Shown in pieces: positions 25,921 to 34,912 of a DNA stretch of 40,405 nucleotides; the stretch's first letter is position 1, and each line of letters opens with the position of its first letter. Position numbers and translations under genes: made by a program. Source of the stretch: an uncultured Verrucomicrobiota bacterium (GTDB taxonomy: Bacteria; Verrucomicrobiota; Verrucomicrobiia; Opitutales; Seribacteraceae); the NCBI GenBank assembly GCA_902569115.1, contig CACFTI010000003.1, positions 1 through 40,405 on the forward strand. The letters run 5' to 3'. Below the pieces are notes generated by a model, which was not told where the DNA came from, searched no databases, and saw only the letters and a list, made by a program, of their open reading frames with translations.

Positions 25921-27342
25921 ATGCCTAGCCGCCCAAATATTTTATGGATTTGTACAGATCAGCAAAGATATGACACGCTGCGGGCGTTGGGGAACCCGCT
26001 GGCCCAGACTCCAAATCTCGACCGATTCGTAGGTGAAGGGACGAGCTTTGCGAATGCTTTTTGTCAGAGTCCAGTCTGTGCCCCGAGTCGGGCTTCTTTT
26101 TTGACGGGAAGGTATCCGCGAACCACCCGTTGCCGACAGAACGGGCAAGCAATACCGCCGGATGAGCTCCTGGTTTCGACAATTTTTAATCGGGCGGGTT
26201 ATCGCTGCGGACTGGCGGGTAAGTTGCATCTGGCATCGTGCTCAGACGGAAAGGTGGAAAAAAGAACTGATGATGGGTATGATGATTTTTCATGGTCTCA
26301 CCATCCCCAGCCGGACTGGGAGGAAAATGCCTACACCCAATGGCTCAAATCCAAGGAGCAGGACTGGCATGCTTTGCAGGGAAAGGAAATCAGTCCCTTT
26401 GTGAAAGAGGGGCCGCCGGCGGAGTTTCACCAGACCACCTGGTGTGCGGAGAAGACAGTCGAATTTATTCAGGAAAATCAGGGAAAGAACTGGTTTTTCA
26501 GTTTTAACTGTTTTGATCCTCATCATCCGTTTGATCCGCCCAAGGATTATCTCGAACGATTTGATCCTGATAAGATGCCCCTCCCCTCGGAACATCCGGA
26601 TGAAACAGAGACCAAGCCGAGCTTTCAATTACTCGACCGGATATGGGCACATAATAATCCCGGAGAATTCCATACGGAAGCGATGTCGGATCAGGACCGG
26701 CGACAGGTGTGTGCAGCCTATTATGCCATGGTCACGCTGATTGATGATCAGGTGGGAAGGATTTTGCGGGCATTGGAAGAAAGTGGGCAGGCGGAAAATA
26801 CCCTGGTGGTATTTATGTCAGACCATGGGGAAATGCTGGGTGATCATGGGATCTATTTTAAGGGGCCTCATTTTTATGACTGCCAGTTGCGCATTCCATT
26901 GATCATGCGCTGGCCGGCCGGAGGGATTGTGTCCAACCGTCGGGTGGAGGGCTTGATCGAGCTGGTCGATCTGGCTCCCACTTTTTTGGCCGCGGCGAAT
27001 TTGGAGATACCGGAACAGATGCAGGGACGGAGTATTTTACCGCTGCTCCGGGGTGCAGCGGAGAGCGAGGGCTGTCGCCAACAAGTATTTTCAGAATATT
27101 ACAATGCGTGGACCCATTCGGATGCATACGGTACGATGCTGAGGACGGAAGAGGAAAAGATCGTGGTCTATCACGGAACCCAACAAGGAGAATTTTATGA
27201 CCTGCGTAAGGATCCGGAAGAGTTTTTCAACCTTTGGGATGATCCTGACTCCCAGGAACGAAAAAATGAGATGTTGCTGCGATGTTTTGACGCCTCTGTA
27301 TTCACGATGGATCCCCATCCTCCACGGCTTGGCCCGTTTTAG
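25921..27342 (+). CDS. Sulfatase (formylglycine-dependent, type I)
   Basis: A 473-residue arylsulfatase-family hydrolase cleaving sulfate esters. The activation motif CAPSR (Cys53-Arg57), where Cys is converted to formylglycine, is intact and followed by ASFLTGRYP. The N-terminal metal site NILWICTDQQRYD supplies Asp-Asp/Gln ligands, and FMSDHGEMLGDHG is the second metal and active-site segment. There is no signal peptide, so it would act in the cytoplasm on imported substrates unless exported otherwise; this fits the divergent MFS gene. Such enzymes support growth on sulfated algal polysaccharides or their oligosaccharides in marine relatives. No maturase gene is in the window. Confidence 0.94.
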   Translation: MPSRPNILWICTDQQRYDTLRALGNPLAQTPNLDRFVGEGTSFANAFCQSPVCAPSRASFLTGRYPRTTRCRQNGQAIPPDELLVSTIFNRAGYRCGLAGKLHLASCSDGKVEKRTDDGYDDFSWSHHPQPDWEENAYTQWLKSKEQDWHALQGKEISPFVKEGPPAEFHQTTWCAEKTVEFIQENQGKNWFFSFNCFDPHHPFDPPKDYLERFDPDKMPLPSEHPDETETKPSFQLLDRIWAHNNPGEFHTEAMSDQDRRQVCAAYYAMVTLIDDQVGRILRALEESGQAENTLVVFMSDHGEMLGDHGIYFKGPHFYDCQLRIPLIMRWPAGGIVSNRRVEGLIELVDLAPTFLAAANLEIPEQMQGRSILPLLRGAAESEGCRQQVFSEYYNAWTHSDAYGTMLRTEEEKIVVYHGTQQGEFYDLRKDPEEFFNLWDDPDSQERKNEMLLRCFDASVFTMDPHPPRLGPF

Positions 27343-27419
27343 GTTTTTTCTTTTTTGAATAGGCTTGATTGCTTGCAAATCCATGGCAATCTAACCCTTT
27401 TTCCCCTCCTACATTACTC

Positions 27420-28610
27420 ATGAACATACACGAATACCAAGCGAAGCAACTATTTGCAGATGCTGGGGTGGCGGTCCCAAATGGCACCGTTGCTCAGAGC
27501 GAGCAAGATTTCGATCAAGCCCTGTCGGCCTTACCGGAAGGTAAGCCGGTTGTCGTAAAAGCCCAAATACACGCGGGCGGACGAGGAAAAGGAACTTTCA
27601 AGGACGGTTTCCAGGGAGGGGTGCATGTCGTTTCTGATGCCGCCGTCGCCAAAGAGAAAGCCGAGGCTATGCTTGGGAATGTACTGGTGACCAAGCAGAC
27701 GGGAGACGAAGGGAAAGAAGTGGGCACGGTCTACTTCACGGAAGCTTCTGATATTGAAAAGGAATATTACCTCGCTGTTCTGATGGACCGGGCGACATCC
27801 AAACCTGTCATAATCGCATCCATCGAGGGTGGTGTGGATATTGAAGAGGTGGCCGAGAGCTCTCCGGAAAAAATTCTTAAGGTTTTGGTGGATCCTGCTC
27901 TTGGTTTGCGTCCATACCAGGCCAGGCAAATCGCATTTGGTCTTGAGCTCACCGGAGATTCTTTCAAACAGTGCGTAAAACTGGTCACCAAGCTGTATAA
28001 CTTTTTCTGGGATAAAGATTGTTCCCAGGTCGAGGTAAACCCATTGGTGACCACGCCAGCTGGCGATGTGCTCGCCCTGGATGCGAAAGTGAATTTCGAT
28101 TCCAATGCGTTGTTCCGTCACCCTGATGTGGTCGAGCTTCGTGACCTCACCGAGGAGGATCCCAAGGAAGTGGAAGCCTCCAAGTTTGATCTTAACTATA
28201 TCGCCCTTGATGGAAATGTTGCCTGCATGGTCAACGGTGCCGGACTGGCCATGGCTACAATGGATATTATCAAGCACTACGGCGGCTCTCCTGCGAACTT
28301 CCTTGATGTCGGGGGAGGAGCCAATGAGGAACAGGTGGAGAACGCATTCCGAATCCTGGTCTCGGATGACGCGGTGAAGGCAATTCTCGTTAATATCTTT
28401 GGTGGAATAATGAAATGCGATGTCATTGCCACCGGAATCGTCAATGCGGCCCGTAAGCTGGATATGAAGGTGCCATTGGTGGTACGTCTCGAAGGTACCA
28501 ATGTGGAGGCCGGTAAGAAAATTCTCGCCGATAGTGGACTGGCATTGGAGCCGGCAGATTCACTTGCCGAAGCTGCCGAGAAAATCGTGAAACTGGCTGC
28601 TGAAGCTTAA
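27420..28610 (+). CDS. sucC: Succinyl-CoA ligase beta subunit
   Basis: The ADP/GDP-forming beta subunit that, with SucD, makes ATP or GTP from succinyl-CoA in the TCA cycle. The start at 27420 ([12 protein letters not shown]) matches the conserved N terminus; the longer frame from 27369 adds non-homologous residues. ATP-grasp features include [14 protein letters not shown] (residues ~44-57) and the nucleotide-binding VEVNPLV stretch (~203-209), and the C-terminal ligase-CoA domain has [16 protein letters not shown]. Length (396 aa) is standard. sucD follows after 31 bases. A weak TTGATT...ATCTAA pair lies in the 77-base gap upstream. Confidence 0.97.
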   Translation: MNIHEYQAKQLFADAGVAVPNGTVAQSEQDFDQALSALPEGKPVVVKAQIHAGGRGKGTFKDGFQGGVHVVSDAAVAKEKAEAMLGNVLVTKQTGDEGKEVGTVYFTEASDIEKEYYLAVLMDRATSKPVIIASIEGGVDIEEVAESSPEKILKVLVDPALGLRPYQARQIAFGLELTGDSFKQCVKLVTKLYNFFWDKDCSQVEVNPLVTTPAGDVLALDAKVNFDSNALFRHPDVVELRDLTEEDPKEVEASKFDLNYIALDGNVACMVNGAGLAMATMDIIKHYGGSPANFLDVGGGANEEQVENAFRILVSDDAVKAILVNIFGGIMKCDVIATGIVNAARKLDMKVPLVVRLEGTNVEAGKKILADSGLALEPADSLAEAAEKIVKLAAEA

Positions 28611-28641
28611 TAACCCCCCCGAAGAAAAGGAAAATTTTTAG

Positions 28642-29517
28642 ATGAGCGTATTAGTAAACAAAGACACCCGTCTCGTGGTTCAGGGAATCACCGGTAGTGC
28701 GGGAAGTTTTCATACCACTCAATGCATGGAGTACGGTACCAATGTCGTTGCTGGGGTCACTCCGGGCAAGGGCGGACAAAAGTTTCAGGATTCCGTACCT
28801 GTGTTTGATACCGTACAGGATGCAGTGGATAAAGAAGGTGCCAATGTGGCTGCCATTTATGTCCCTCCTCCCTTCGCCGCTGATTCCATTTTGGAAGCGA
28901 TCGATGCGGAAATTCCCTTGGTGATTGCGATCACTGAAGGTATTCCGGTGAAGGATATGGCCGAGGTCAAGGCACGTCTGGCTACTTCAAATACCCGTTT
29001 GATCGGACCGAATTGTCCGGGAATCATCACTCCGGGTGAATGTAAGATTGGGATCATGCCCGGCTACATTCACAAGCCTGGAAAAGTGGGAATCGTTTCC
29101 CGTTCCGGAACTTTGACTTACGAAGCGGTCTGGCAAATAACTCAGGCCGGGCATGGACAGTCCACTTGTATTGGTATTGGCGGAGATCCGATCAATGGAA
29201 CCAGTCACCTGGACGCAGTCAAACTCTTCCACGAAGATCCGGACACCGAAGCGATCATTCTGATTGGGGAAATTGGAGGGACTGCCGAAGAGGAAGCCGC
29301 TGAATTTATTAAGGAAAATGTGGACAAGCCCTGTGCCGCCTTTATTGCCGGACGAACCGCACCTCCAGGCCGTCGTATGGGGCATGCCGGTGCGATTGTT
29401 TCCGGAGGTAAGGGAACAGCCGAAGCCAAGGTGGAAGCTCTGCTTGACGCGAATATTTCCGTGGCCGAGACTCCTTCGCATATTGCGGAAGCTCTCTTTA
29501 AGGTCTGGAATCCTTAA
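28642..29517 (+). CDS. sucD: Succinyl-CoA ligase alpha subunit
   Basis: The CoA-binding and phosphohistidine-bearing partner of SucC (291 aa). The N-terminal Rossmann domain contains [14 protein letters not shown] (about residues 12-25) for CoA binding, and the active-site His is in [15 protein letters not shown] near residue 247. [14 protein letters not shown] is a family signature. An AAGGA-type ribosome binding site (gaagaaaaggaaaa) precedes the ATG. The stop overlaps the stop of the convergent rsmG by four bases, so there is no space for a terminator between the two operons. Confidence 0.97.
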   Translation: MSVLVNKDTRLVVQGITGSAGSFHTTQCMEYGTNVVAGVTPGKGGQKFQDSVPVFDTVQDAVDKEGANVAAIYVPPPFAADSILEAIDAEIPLVIAITEGIPVKDMAEVKARLATSNTRLIGPNCPGIITPGECKIGIMPGYIHKPGKVGIVSRSGTLTYEAVWQITQAGHGQSTCIGIGGDPINGTSHLDAVKLFHEDPDTEAIILIGEIGGTAEEEAAEFIKENVDKPCAAFIAGRTAPPGRRMGHAGAIVSGGKGTAEAKVEALLDANISVAETPSHIAEALFKVWNP

Positions 29518-30164
29518 ATTTTAAAATGGATTAGAAACTTCTCTCCGAGCTCAGCTTCGGGGAGAAGTTCATCCAAATTCCATATTTTGGCGGGGTGTAA
29601 GCCGGAACTGTTTAATTCTTCGGTGTAGTCTCCACCTTTGAGGTATAAAATACCATTTGCTGGGGAGTGCTTGGCACCCTTGGCTATTTTGTTCTGCACC
29701 CAGCCAAAAAAAGTGGGTAGTGCGGTGACCGCCCGTCCAATCACGAAGTCATAGGATTTCTTCTTCGGTAGTTCCTCGACTCGTCCACGGATAACTTCCG
29801 CATTTTGTAGGTCCAGGCGTTTCACCATGTCTTCCACCACCATGACTTTCTTACCGATCGAATCCATCAGGGTGAAGCGGGCTTCGGGATAGCAAATAGC
29901 CAGGGGGATTCCCGGGAGTCCACCCCCGGTTCCAACATCCAGGAGACGGGCCTTGGGCATGAGTCGGAGGAACTTGGTGATGGTCAGACAATGAGCGAGG
30001 TGTTTGATCTCAAGCCGGTCGGTGTCTTTGCGGGAGACCAGGTTGATCTTGGCATTCCATTCACGCAGGAGAGAGGTGTACTCCTTAAGCTTGGTCCAGG
30101 TTTCTTGCTCAAGATCGGGAAACCATTTCTGGAGCATATCCCATGGGTCTTCCCCGTTATTCAT
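29514..30164 (-). CDS. rsmG: 16S rRNA (guanine527-N7)-methyltransferase RsmG
   Basis: A 216-residue SAM-dependent methyltransferase (GidB family) that modifies G527 of 16S rRNA. The SAM motif [18 protein letters not shown] is at about residues 94-110, preceded by the family opening [25 protein letters not shown], and [17 protein letters not shown] is the motif IV region. It is the last gene of the seven-gene minus run, 4 bases after kdsA. In many bacteria rsmG pairs with mnmG or parAB; here it does not, a small synteny oddity. Confidence 0.95.
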   Translation of the reverse strand: MNNGEDPWDMLQKWFPDLEQETWTKLKEYTSLLREWNAKINLVSRKDTDRLEIKHLAHCLTITKFLRLMPKARLLDVGTGGGLPGIPLAICYPEARFTLMDSIGKKVMVVEDMVKRLDLQNAEVIRGRVEELPKKKSYDFVIGRAVTALPTFFGWVQNKIAKGAKHSPANGILYLKGGDYTEELNSSGLHPAKIWNLDELLPEAELGEKFLIHFKI

Positions 30165-30168
30165 CCGG

Positions 30169-31017
30169 TTATTCTATTTCGACTGCGTCCAAGCCTTTCA
30201 CCAGATCATCAATCGCTTTTGCCTGGGACAGGAAGGCTTCGAGTTTATCCAAGGGCAGGGCACAGGGGCCGTCGCATTTGGCTTCACTGGGATTTGGATG
30301 AGACTCAAGGAAGAGTCCACCAATGCCCTGACTCATGCCTGCGAGCATAAGTTCAAAGACTGCCTGTCGGCGCCCGCCGGCGGAATCACTACGCCCGCCA
30401 GGAATTTGCAGGGAATGAGTGACATCAAAGACAACCGGACATCCGGTGCGTTTCATGATCCCAAAATTCAGGGGATCGACCACCAGGTTGTTGTAGCCAA
30501 ATGAGGACCCCCGTTCGCAGAGGAGAATCTGATCATTTCCGGCTTCCTTAAATTTATTGATGATATGTCCCATTTCGTGGGCCGCGAGGAACTGGGCTTT
30601 CTTGACATTGATGGGCCGTCCAGTCTCGGCCAGAGCGACCACGAGATCAGTCTGGCGGCAAAGGAATGCGGGTAGTTGAAGGACATCAATGAATTCGGCT
30701 GCGGGTTTCGCCTGAAAGGGTTCGTGGATGTCGGAAATTACGGGGACATCATAGGTCTCTTTGATTTCAGCGAGGATTTCGCATCCTTTTTCCAAACCCG
30801 GTCCCCGGAATGAGGTAATCGATGAGCGGTTGGCTTTATCAAAAGAGGCTTTAAAAATATAGGGAATGCCGAGCTTCTGTGTGATCTCTTTGTAGGCTGC
30901 TGCAATTTCGAAGGCCAATTCCCGGGACTCCAGTACATTCATTCCCCCAAACAAGGTAAAGGGTTGAGCGTTGGATACTTTGAGGTTTCCAACCTCGATT
31001 TCTTTTTGTTCGGTCAT
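30169..31017 (-). CDS. kdsA: 3-deoxy-8-phosphooctulonate synthase (KDO-8-P synthase)
   Basis: Condenses phosphoenolpyruvate with arabinose-5-phosphate to KDO-8-phosphate for lipopolysaccharide, so the cell has a Gram-negative outer membrane. The 282-residue protein begins at 31017, an ATG overlapping the queF stop (ATGA); the longer frame upstream lies inside queF. Family motifs are FGGMNVLES (about residues 22-30), [19 protein letters not shown], and [18 protein letters not shown] at the C terminus. The Asn in GGMN, in place of a Cys, suggests the metal-independent class, by analogy with the E. coli enzyme. Confidence 0.96.
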   Translation of the reverse strand: MTEQKEIEVGNLKVSNAQPFTLFGGMNVLESRELAFEIAAAYKEITQKLGIPYIFKASFDKANRSSITSFRGPGLEKGCEILAEIKETYDVPVISDIHEPFQAKPAAEFIDVLQLPAFLCRQTDLVVALAETGRPINVKKAQFLAAHEMGHIINKFKEAGNDQILLCERGSSFGYNNLVVDPLNFGIMKRTGCPVVFDVTHSLQIPGGRSDSAGGRRQAVFELMLAGMSQGIGGLFLESHPNPSEAKCDGPCALPLDKLEAFLSQAKAIDDLVKGLDAVEIE

Positions 31018-31436
31018 GCGTAGGCGATGGAGGGGGGTGTACCATGTTCCGCCGATACAATAATACCAATTCCTCCGCGGGCATTGAAGTTTACTTCGAC
31101 CCGGCACCAACGGGGATCAAGTGCGGTGACAAGATCGTCGAGCAAACGGTTGGCAAAGTGTTCATGGAAGGTACCTTCGTCCCGGAAGGTCCAGAGGTAA
31201 AGCTTCAGAGACTTGGATTCCACGATCTTTTGATCGGGCACATAGCGGATCATAATTTCCGCAAAGTCAGGCTGTCCGGTTTTGGGACAGATGCAGGTAA
31301 ATTCACTGGTGTTTAATTCCACCACATAGTCACGCTCGGGGTTACGGTTGGGGAAAGTTTCCAGTTCACGCTTGGGTTGGGTGCCTCCCTCGCCAAGTTT
31401 GGTTAGGTTCGAATGTTCGGGATTGGTTTCGCTCAT
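31014..31436 (-). CDS. queF: NADPH-dependent 7-cyano-7-deazaguanine reductase QueF
   Basis: Reduces preQ0 to preQ1 in queuosine biosynthesis. The 140-residue length matches the short, unimodular type. The catalytic segment [16 protein letters not shown] (about residues 46-61) includes the nucleophilic Cys and Asp, followed by [15 protein letters not shown], the conserved Glu-Ser-Lys-Ser-Leu-Lys box, and FHEHFAN. Other queuosine genes (queC, queD, queE, tgt) are not in the window. It overlaps kdsA by four bases and follows aat after 20 bases in the same run. Confidence 0.95.
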   Translation of the reverse strand: MSETNPEHSNLTKLGEGGTQPKRELETFPNRNPERDYVVELNTSEFTCICPKTGQPDFAEIMIRYVPDQKIVESKSLKLYLWTFRDEGTFHEHFANRLLDDLVTALDPRWCRVEVNFNARGGIGIIVSAEHGTPPSIAYA

Positions 31437-31456
31437 ATAAAAGATCTTCTCTTATC

Positions 31457-32188
31457 TCAATTCTCGGAGGAACCGGCAAGAATAGAAGATTTCGATAATT
31501 CCTGCCACGGGATCACCGATTCTTTATTCTGTAAAAAGCGGGATAGATCTGTACAAAATTGATTTCGCGGAATCTCCCGGGCACCCATTTTTTCGAGATG
31601 GGGCGTATGTGCCTGACAGTCAATCATTTTAATACCATATTTTTGCGAGAGATTTGCAAGATGAGCGAGACATACTTTGGACGCTTCGGGAACCTGATGA
31701 AACATTGATTCACCAAAAAACATTTTCCCAAAGGCTAGCCCGTAGAGACCGCCGACTTGTTTACCCTCCTGCCATGCTTCAATAGAATGAGCGATTCCCA
31801 TTTGGTGTAGCTTTTCATAATCATCAATCATTTCCGGCTCGATCCAGGTGGATTCCTGTCCAGGGCGCGGAGATTTCGCACATGCCTCCATGGTCTTTCT
31901 AAAGTTTTGATCAATTCGAATTTCGAAATTTCCATCGGTCAGCGCTTTTTTCAAACTTCTGGAAATTCTTAAATTTGACGGATCGAGCACCATTCTTGGA
32001 TCCGGAGAAAACCAGCACCAGTAAAACGGTTCCTGTTCCATTTTCATCCATGGGAAAATTCCTTTTTGATAAGCTGCCACTAATCTTTTGATTCCAAGAT
32101 TTTCACTGACGGCGATCATACCGTTGTCATCTGCCTGCACTGCGTCAGGAATCAGGGCCGGTTCTTGATCATTTAGTAAAAAGATCAC
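31457..32188 (-). CDS. aat: Leucyl/phenylalanyl-tRNA-protein transferase
   Basis: Attaches Leu or Phe from aminoacyl-tRNA to proteins with N-terminal Arg or Lys, marking them for ClpS-ClpAP in the N-degron pathway. The 243-residue protein shows GIFPWMK, YWCWFSPDPRMVL, FRKTMEACA, TWIEPEMIDDYEKLH, the core VGGLYGLAFGKMFFGESMFH and IDCQAHTPHLEKMGA. All are diagnostic of the family. It is followed by queF and preceded by the phosphoesterase (13-base gap). ClpS and ClpA are not in the window. Confidence 0.96.
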   Translation of the reverse strand: MIFLLNDQEPALIPDAVQADDNGMIAVSENLGIKRLVAAYQKGIFPWMKMEQEPFYWCWFSPDPRMVLDPSNLRISRSLKKALTDGNFEIRIDQNFRKTMEACAKSPRPGQESTWIEPEMIDDYEKLHQMGIAHSIEAWQEGKQVGGLYGLAFGKMFFGESMFHQVPEASKVCLAHLANLSQKYGIKMIDCQAHTPHLEKMGAREIPRNQFCTDLSRFLQNKESVIPWQELSKSSILAGSSEN

Positions 32189-32201
32189 GGGTAGTTAAGA
32201 A

Positions 32202-33131
32202 TTACTGCGAGACGAGTTCGATTAAGTTGATCTCTGGTCTACAATTAAAGCGAAGTCCATAGAGGTTTCCGACTCCGCGGGTAATATGAATGTATCTCGA
32301 TTTATCCCAACAATGAAGACCTTCGAGCATCGAATGATCAAGGACGGGAGCGAATGGTGCAAGCTTAGTAAAAGGGATTATGAATTGCCCACCATGGGTA
32401 TGACCCGCGAGCATTATATTCCAGTAGAATGGCTGTAACAACTCTTTGGCATCTGGATTATGACACATCACTACAACCGGTTCGCTCGGTAGAGGGTTGG
32501 AGTATCTTCTTAAGCAGAGATTGGGATGGCATTCTTGTGACCAGAGGTCACCTACTCCAGCAATTTGTAAGGGAATACCTTTGATTCGAACCTGGATGCT
32601 TTCATTAACAAGCACTTGAACTCCAGATTTTTTTAAAACTCTTTTTAGATCTTCGGATGTACGGGGACCTCCGTGTTTGGAAGCCCATAAACCGCCATCA
32701 TGATTGCCTAGGCAAGCATAAATGGGGTTCTTTGAGGAGAACTTAAATAGTAGTTTGCCGAGACTTTGTAATTTTGGTTCGCTAAGTGTATCGGTTATGA
32801 AGTCACCGGTTATAAAAGAGGCGTCCGGTGATTCGGAAAAACCCTTTCGTAAGGCAATCTCAATATTTTCGAGAGATACCGCTTGAGATAAATGAAGGTC
32901 AGAAATGTGGAGAAGTTTTAACTTTTCCTGTTTTTGAATCCCTTTAAATGGAAGGCTGATTTTGGATAGATCCAACCAGTTGGCTTCGAGTTTTGAATAG
33001 ATTCCTCCCCATACGGGAGGCAAAACTCCGGCGAGAATACGAAGAATCATTCTTCGTCTGGCAATCTTCCTCCGATTGTTACGATATTTTCCGGGCTTGG
33101 ATTTAAAAAAGTCCGGAATTTCCGGTCTCAT
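32202..33131 (-). CDS. Metallophosphoesterase, YaeI-like, membrane-anchored
   Basis: A 309-residue calcineurin-like phosphoesterase. After a basic N terminus (RRKIARRR) there is a likely membrane anchor (about residues 30-46), then the metal-binding motifs in order: LLHISDLHLS, FITGDFITD, CLGNHDGG, VVMCHNPD and LAGHTHGGQF. The layout (N-terminal anchor followed by the domain) matches the YaeI/YkuE group, some of which act on lipid phosphates; the true substrate is unknown. It lies between hisS and aat in a tightly spaced run. Confidence 0.88.
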   Translation of the reverse strand: MRPEIPDFFKSKPGKYRNNRRKIARRRMILRILAGVLPPVWGGIYSKLEANWLDLSKISLPFKGIQKQEKLKLLHISDLHLSQAVSLENIEIALRKGFSESPDASFITGDFITDTLSEPKLQSLGKLLFKFSSKNPIYACLGNHDGGLWASKHGGPRTSEDLKRVLKKSGVQVLVNESIQVRIKGIPLQIAGVGDLWSQECHPNLCLRRYSNPLPSEPVVVMCHNPDAKELLQPFYWNIMLAGHTHGGQFIIPFTKLAPFAPVLDHSMLEGLHCWDKSRYIHITRGVGNLYGLRFNCRPEINLIELVSQ

Positions 33132-33152
33132 TCTTGATCTGTTATTACTAGG

Positions 33153-34478
33153 TTAGGAAGGAGCACCGATACCACCTTCTTCTTCAAGTTTCTCAAGTTC
33201 CTGAATCAATTTATCCTGATCCACGGTCATTTCTCCGGAAGATTTTAGGTCTTTGATCTTAACTTTTTTTTCGGCTTCCTCCTCTTCACCCAGTATCAGG
33301 GCATACCTTGCTCCGGATTTCCCTGCATCTTTAAATTGTTTGCCAAAACCGCTCTCCTTCAGAGGATGAGAAACGGCAAATCCAGCTTTTCGGGCATGGG
33401 CCACCAGAGAAATTCCACTCATCCTTTGTTCGGATCCGCAGATTAAAAAAAGATCAGGGGCCATTACATAAGTTGGGAGTAATCCGTTTTTTTGAAGACA
33501 ATCACTGAGGGTCATGTCACCGATGGCAAAACCTGCTGCAGGCAGATCAATGTTGCCGGAAAGTTTTTTGATGAGGTCATCATATCTTCCTCCTCCGGCC
33601 AACGCTCTTCCTTCTCCTGAAGCTTCGAAGGCTTCGTAAACAAAACCGGTGTAATAAGCCAGGCCGCGGACTATCGACAAATCAATTTTTATAAAGTGAG
33701 CCACTTGATGTCCATCAAGGAGATTGAGAAGTTCCTGCCAGTCCTTTGCCCGTTGCTGGCCTTCGGACCCGAAAGAACTAAGTTTTTCTAGTAGGACATC
33801 CAGGTTGTTGATTTTCTTAATCTCGTCTATACTGGAAAGGATTTCTTCTCCGTGACCAGGGCAGGCCGTTTCTAATGCATTAAGGGTTTGTTCAGGTTTT
33901 CGCCGCTCGCTTTTGTCAATTGCATCAAGAATGGCTGGGCGGTTTTCCGGTTTTATTCCAAGGTGATCAAGGAATAAAAGCCATGTCTGACGATCACTCA
34001 AGCGTAGGGCAAAATGATTTTCTCCCAATCCGAGTGTTTGCATAATACCGCAGAGTAAGGCGATAAGTTCAGCATCAGCACCTACGGAATTTTCTCCCAA
34101 AAGATCGGCATTGAATTGATAGAAGGATCGTCCCCGTCCTTTTTGGGGCCTTTCATAACGAAAATGTTCACCGATGTTGTACCATTTGATGGGCTTTGGA
34201 AGAGAGTTTACCCTGGCCGCAACCATTCGTGCCAAAGTTGGAGTAAGTTCAGGGCGAAGTGCTACTTCTCTTTGACCTTTATCCTGGAAATGAAATAGCT
34301 GAGATGCAATTTCAGGGCCTGATTTTTCAATGTACAAATCAAGGGGTTCAAGCACTGGTGCATCATATTCTCGAAAATCAAATGCCCTCGCTACATTGCG
34401 AAAAACGCGAAACAGATGGTTTCGCTGAGAACATGCCTCCGGTGGAAAATCCCGAAATCCCGGGAGGGTTTCAAACAT
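33153..34478 (-). CDS. hisS: Histidyl-tRNA synthetase
   Basis: Charges tRNA-His. The 441-residue class II synthetase has motif 1 near PGFRDFPPEA, motif 2 FRYERPQKGRGRSFYQFNAD, the histidine-specific GLAYYTGFVYEAF (about residue 270) and AGGGRYDDL, and motif 3 AAGFAIGDMTL. A C-terminal anticodon-binding domain covers about residues 345-425, followed by an acidic Glu-rich tail. It is the second gene of the operon, 22 bases after the HU/IHF gene. Confidence 0.96.
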   Translation of the reverse strand: MFETLPGFRDFPPEACSQRNHLFRVFRNVARAFDFREYDAPVLEPLDLYIEKSGPEIASQLFHFQDKGQREVALRPELTPTLARMVAARVNSLPKPIKWYNIGEHFRYERPQKGRGRSFYQFNADLLGENSVGADAELIALLCGIMQTLGLGENHFALRLSDRQTWLLFLDHLGIKPENRPAILDAIDKSERRKPEQTLNALETACPGHGEEILSSIDEIKKINNLDVLLEKLSSFGSEGQQRAKDWQELLNLLDGHQVAHFIKIDLSIVRGLAYYTGFVYEAFEASGEGRALAGGGRYDDLIKKLSGNIDLPAAGFAIGDMTLSDCLQKNGLLPTYVMAPDLFLICGSEQRMSGISLVAHARKAGFAVSHPLKESGFGKQFKDAGKSGARYALILGEEEEAEKKVKIKDLKSSGEMTVDQDKLIQELEKLEEEGGIGAPS

Positions 34479-34500
34479 GAATCAGAATCCTTTTTCTAAA

Positions 34501-34809
34501 TCAAATATTATCCAAATCTAATTTGGATAAACCGGCTTTCATTTCTTTGCCTGCTTTGAACTTAACAACCGCTCTGCGGGGGATTACAACATCGGTTTCG
34601 GGACGGTTGGGATTGCGACCCACGCGTGATTTGCGGATCTGTACTTCGAATACACCGAAGTTTCGAAGTTCAACATTCATGCCGTTCGTCAGAGCTTTAT
34701 TGATGTTGTTGAGAGTTTTTTGTACAATTTCGGTGACATCTTTATGATTATAGTCAGCACTCTCGTAAATGTTTTGAACGATTTCTCTTTTGGTCAGGTT
34801 ATTCGACAT
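34501..34809 (-). CDS. HU/IHF family DNA-binding protein
   Basis: A 102-residue nucleoid protein. It has the N-terminal helices of the family (LTKREIVQNIYESA), the ELRNFGVFEV turn, the DNA-intercalating arm GRNPNRPETDVVIPRRAVVKFKAGKEMK with the IHF-like RNPNRP tip, and a short C-terminal extension. The NP intercalating Pro suggests bending of DNA as in IHF/HU. It heads the seven-gene minus-strand run and has its own promoter-like sequence. Whether it is HU or an IHF subunit cannot be decided. Confidence 0.93.
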   Translation of the reverse strand: MSNNLTKREIVQNIYESADYNHKDVTEIVQKTLNNINKALTNGMNVELRNFGVFEVQIRKSRVGRNPNRPETDVVIPRRAVVKFKAGKEMKAGLSKLDLDNI

Positions 34810-34866
34810 GGTAGGAAACTGTTTGAAAGCACAAAGCTTGGGGGTTAGGATAAGGGTTCAACTTTC

Positions 34867-34896
34867 ATAAATTCCCAACTGGCAACAACCTGTCAA
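34867..34896 (-). promoter_or_regulatory. Sigma70-type promoter of the HU-hisS-rsmG run
   Basis: On the minus strand a perfect TTGACA (34896-34891) is followed after 18 bases by ATTTAT (34872-34867). Transcription would start near 34860, leaving a leader of about 50 bases before the HU/IHF ATG. It sits in the 103-base gap shared with the divergent ClpX-like gene. Confidence 0.55.
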
Positions 34897-34912
34897 ACTC
34901 ATAATTTTTAAT

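Noticed and set aside
27369-27419. Upstream in-frame ATG for sucC
   Set aside because: The conserved N terminus [12 protein letters not shown] starts at 27420; the extra residues have no counterpart in the family.
27531-28277. 248-codon minus frame under sucC
   Set aside because: Shadow of sucC; no start signal and His/Phe-rich composition without motifs.
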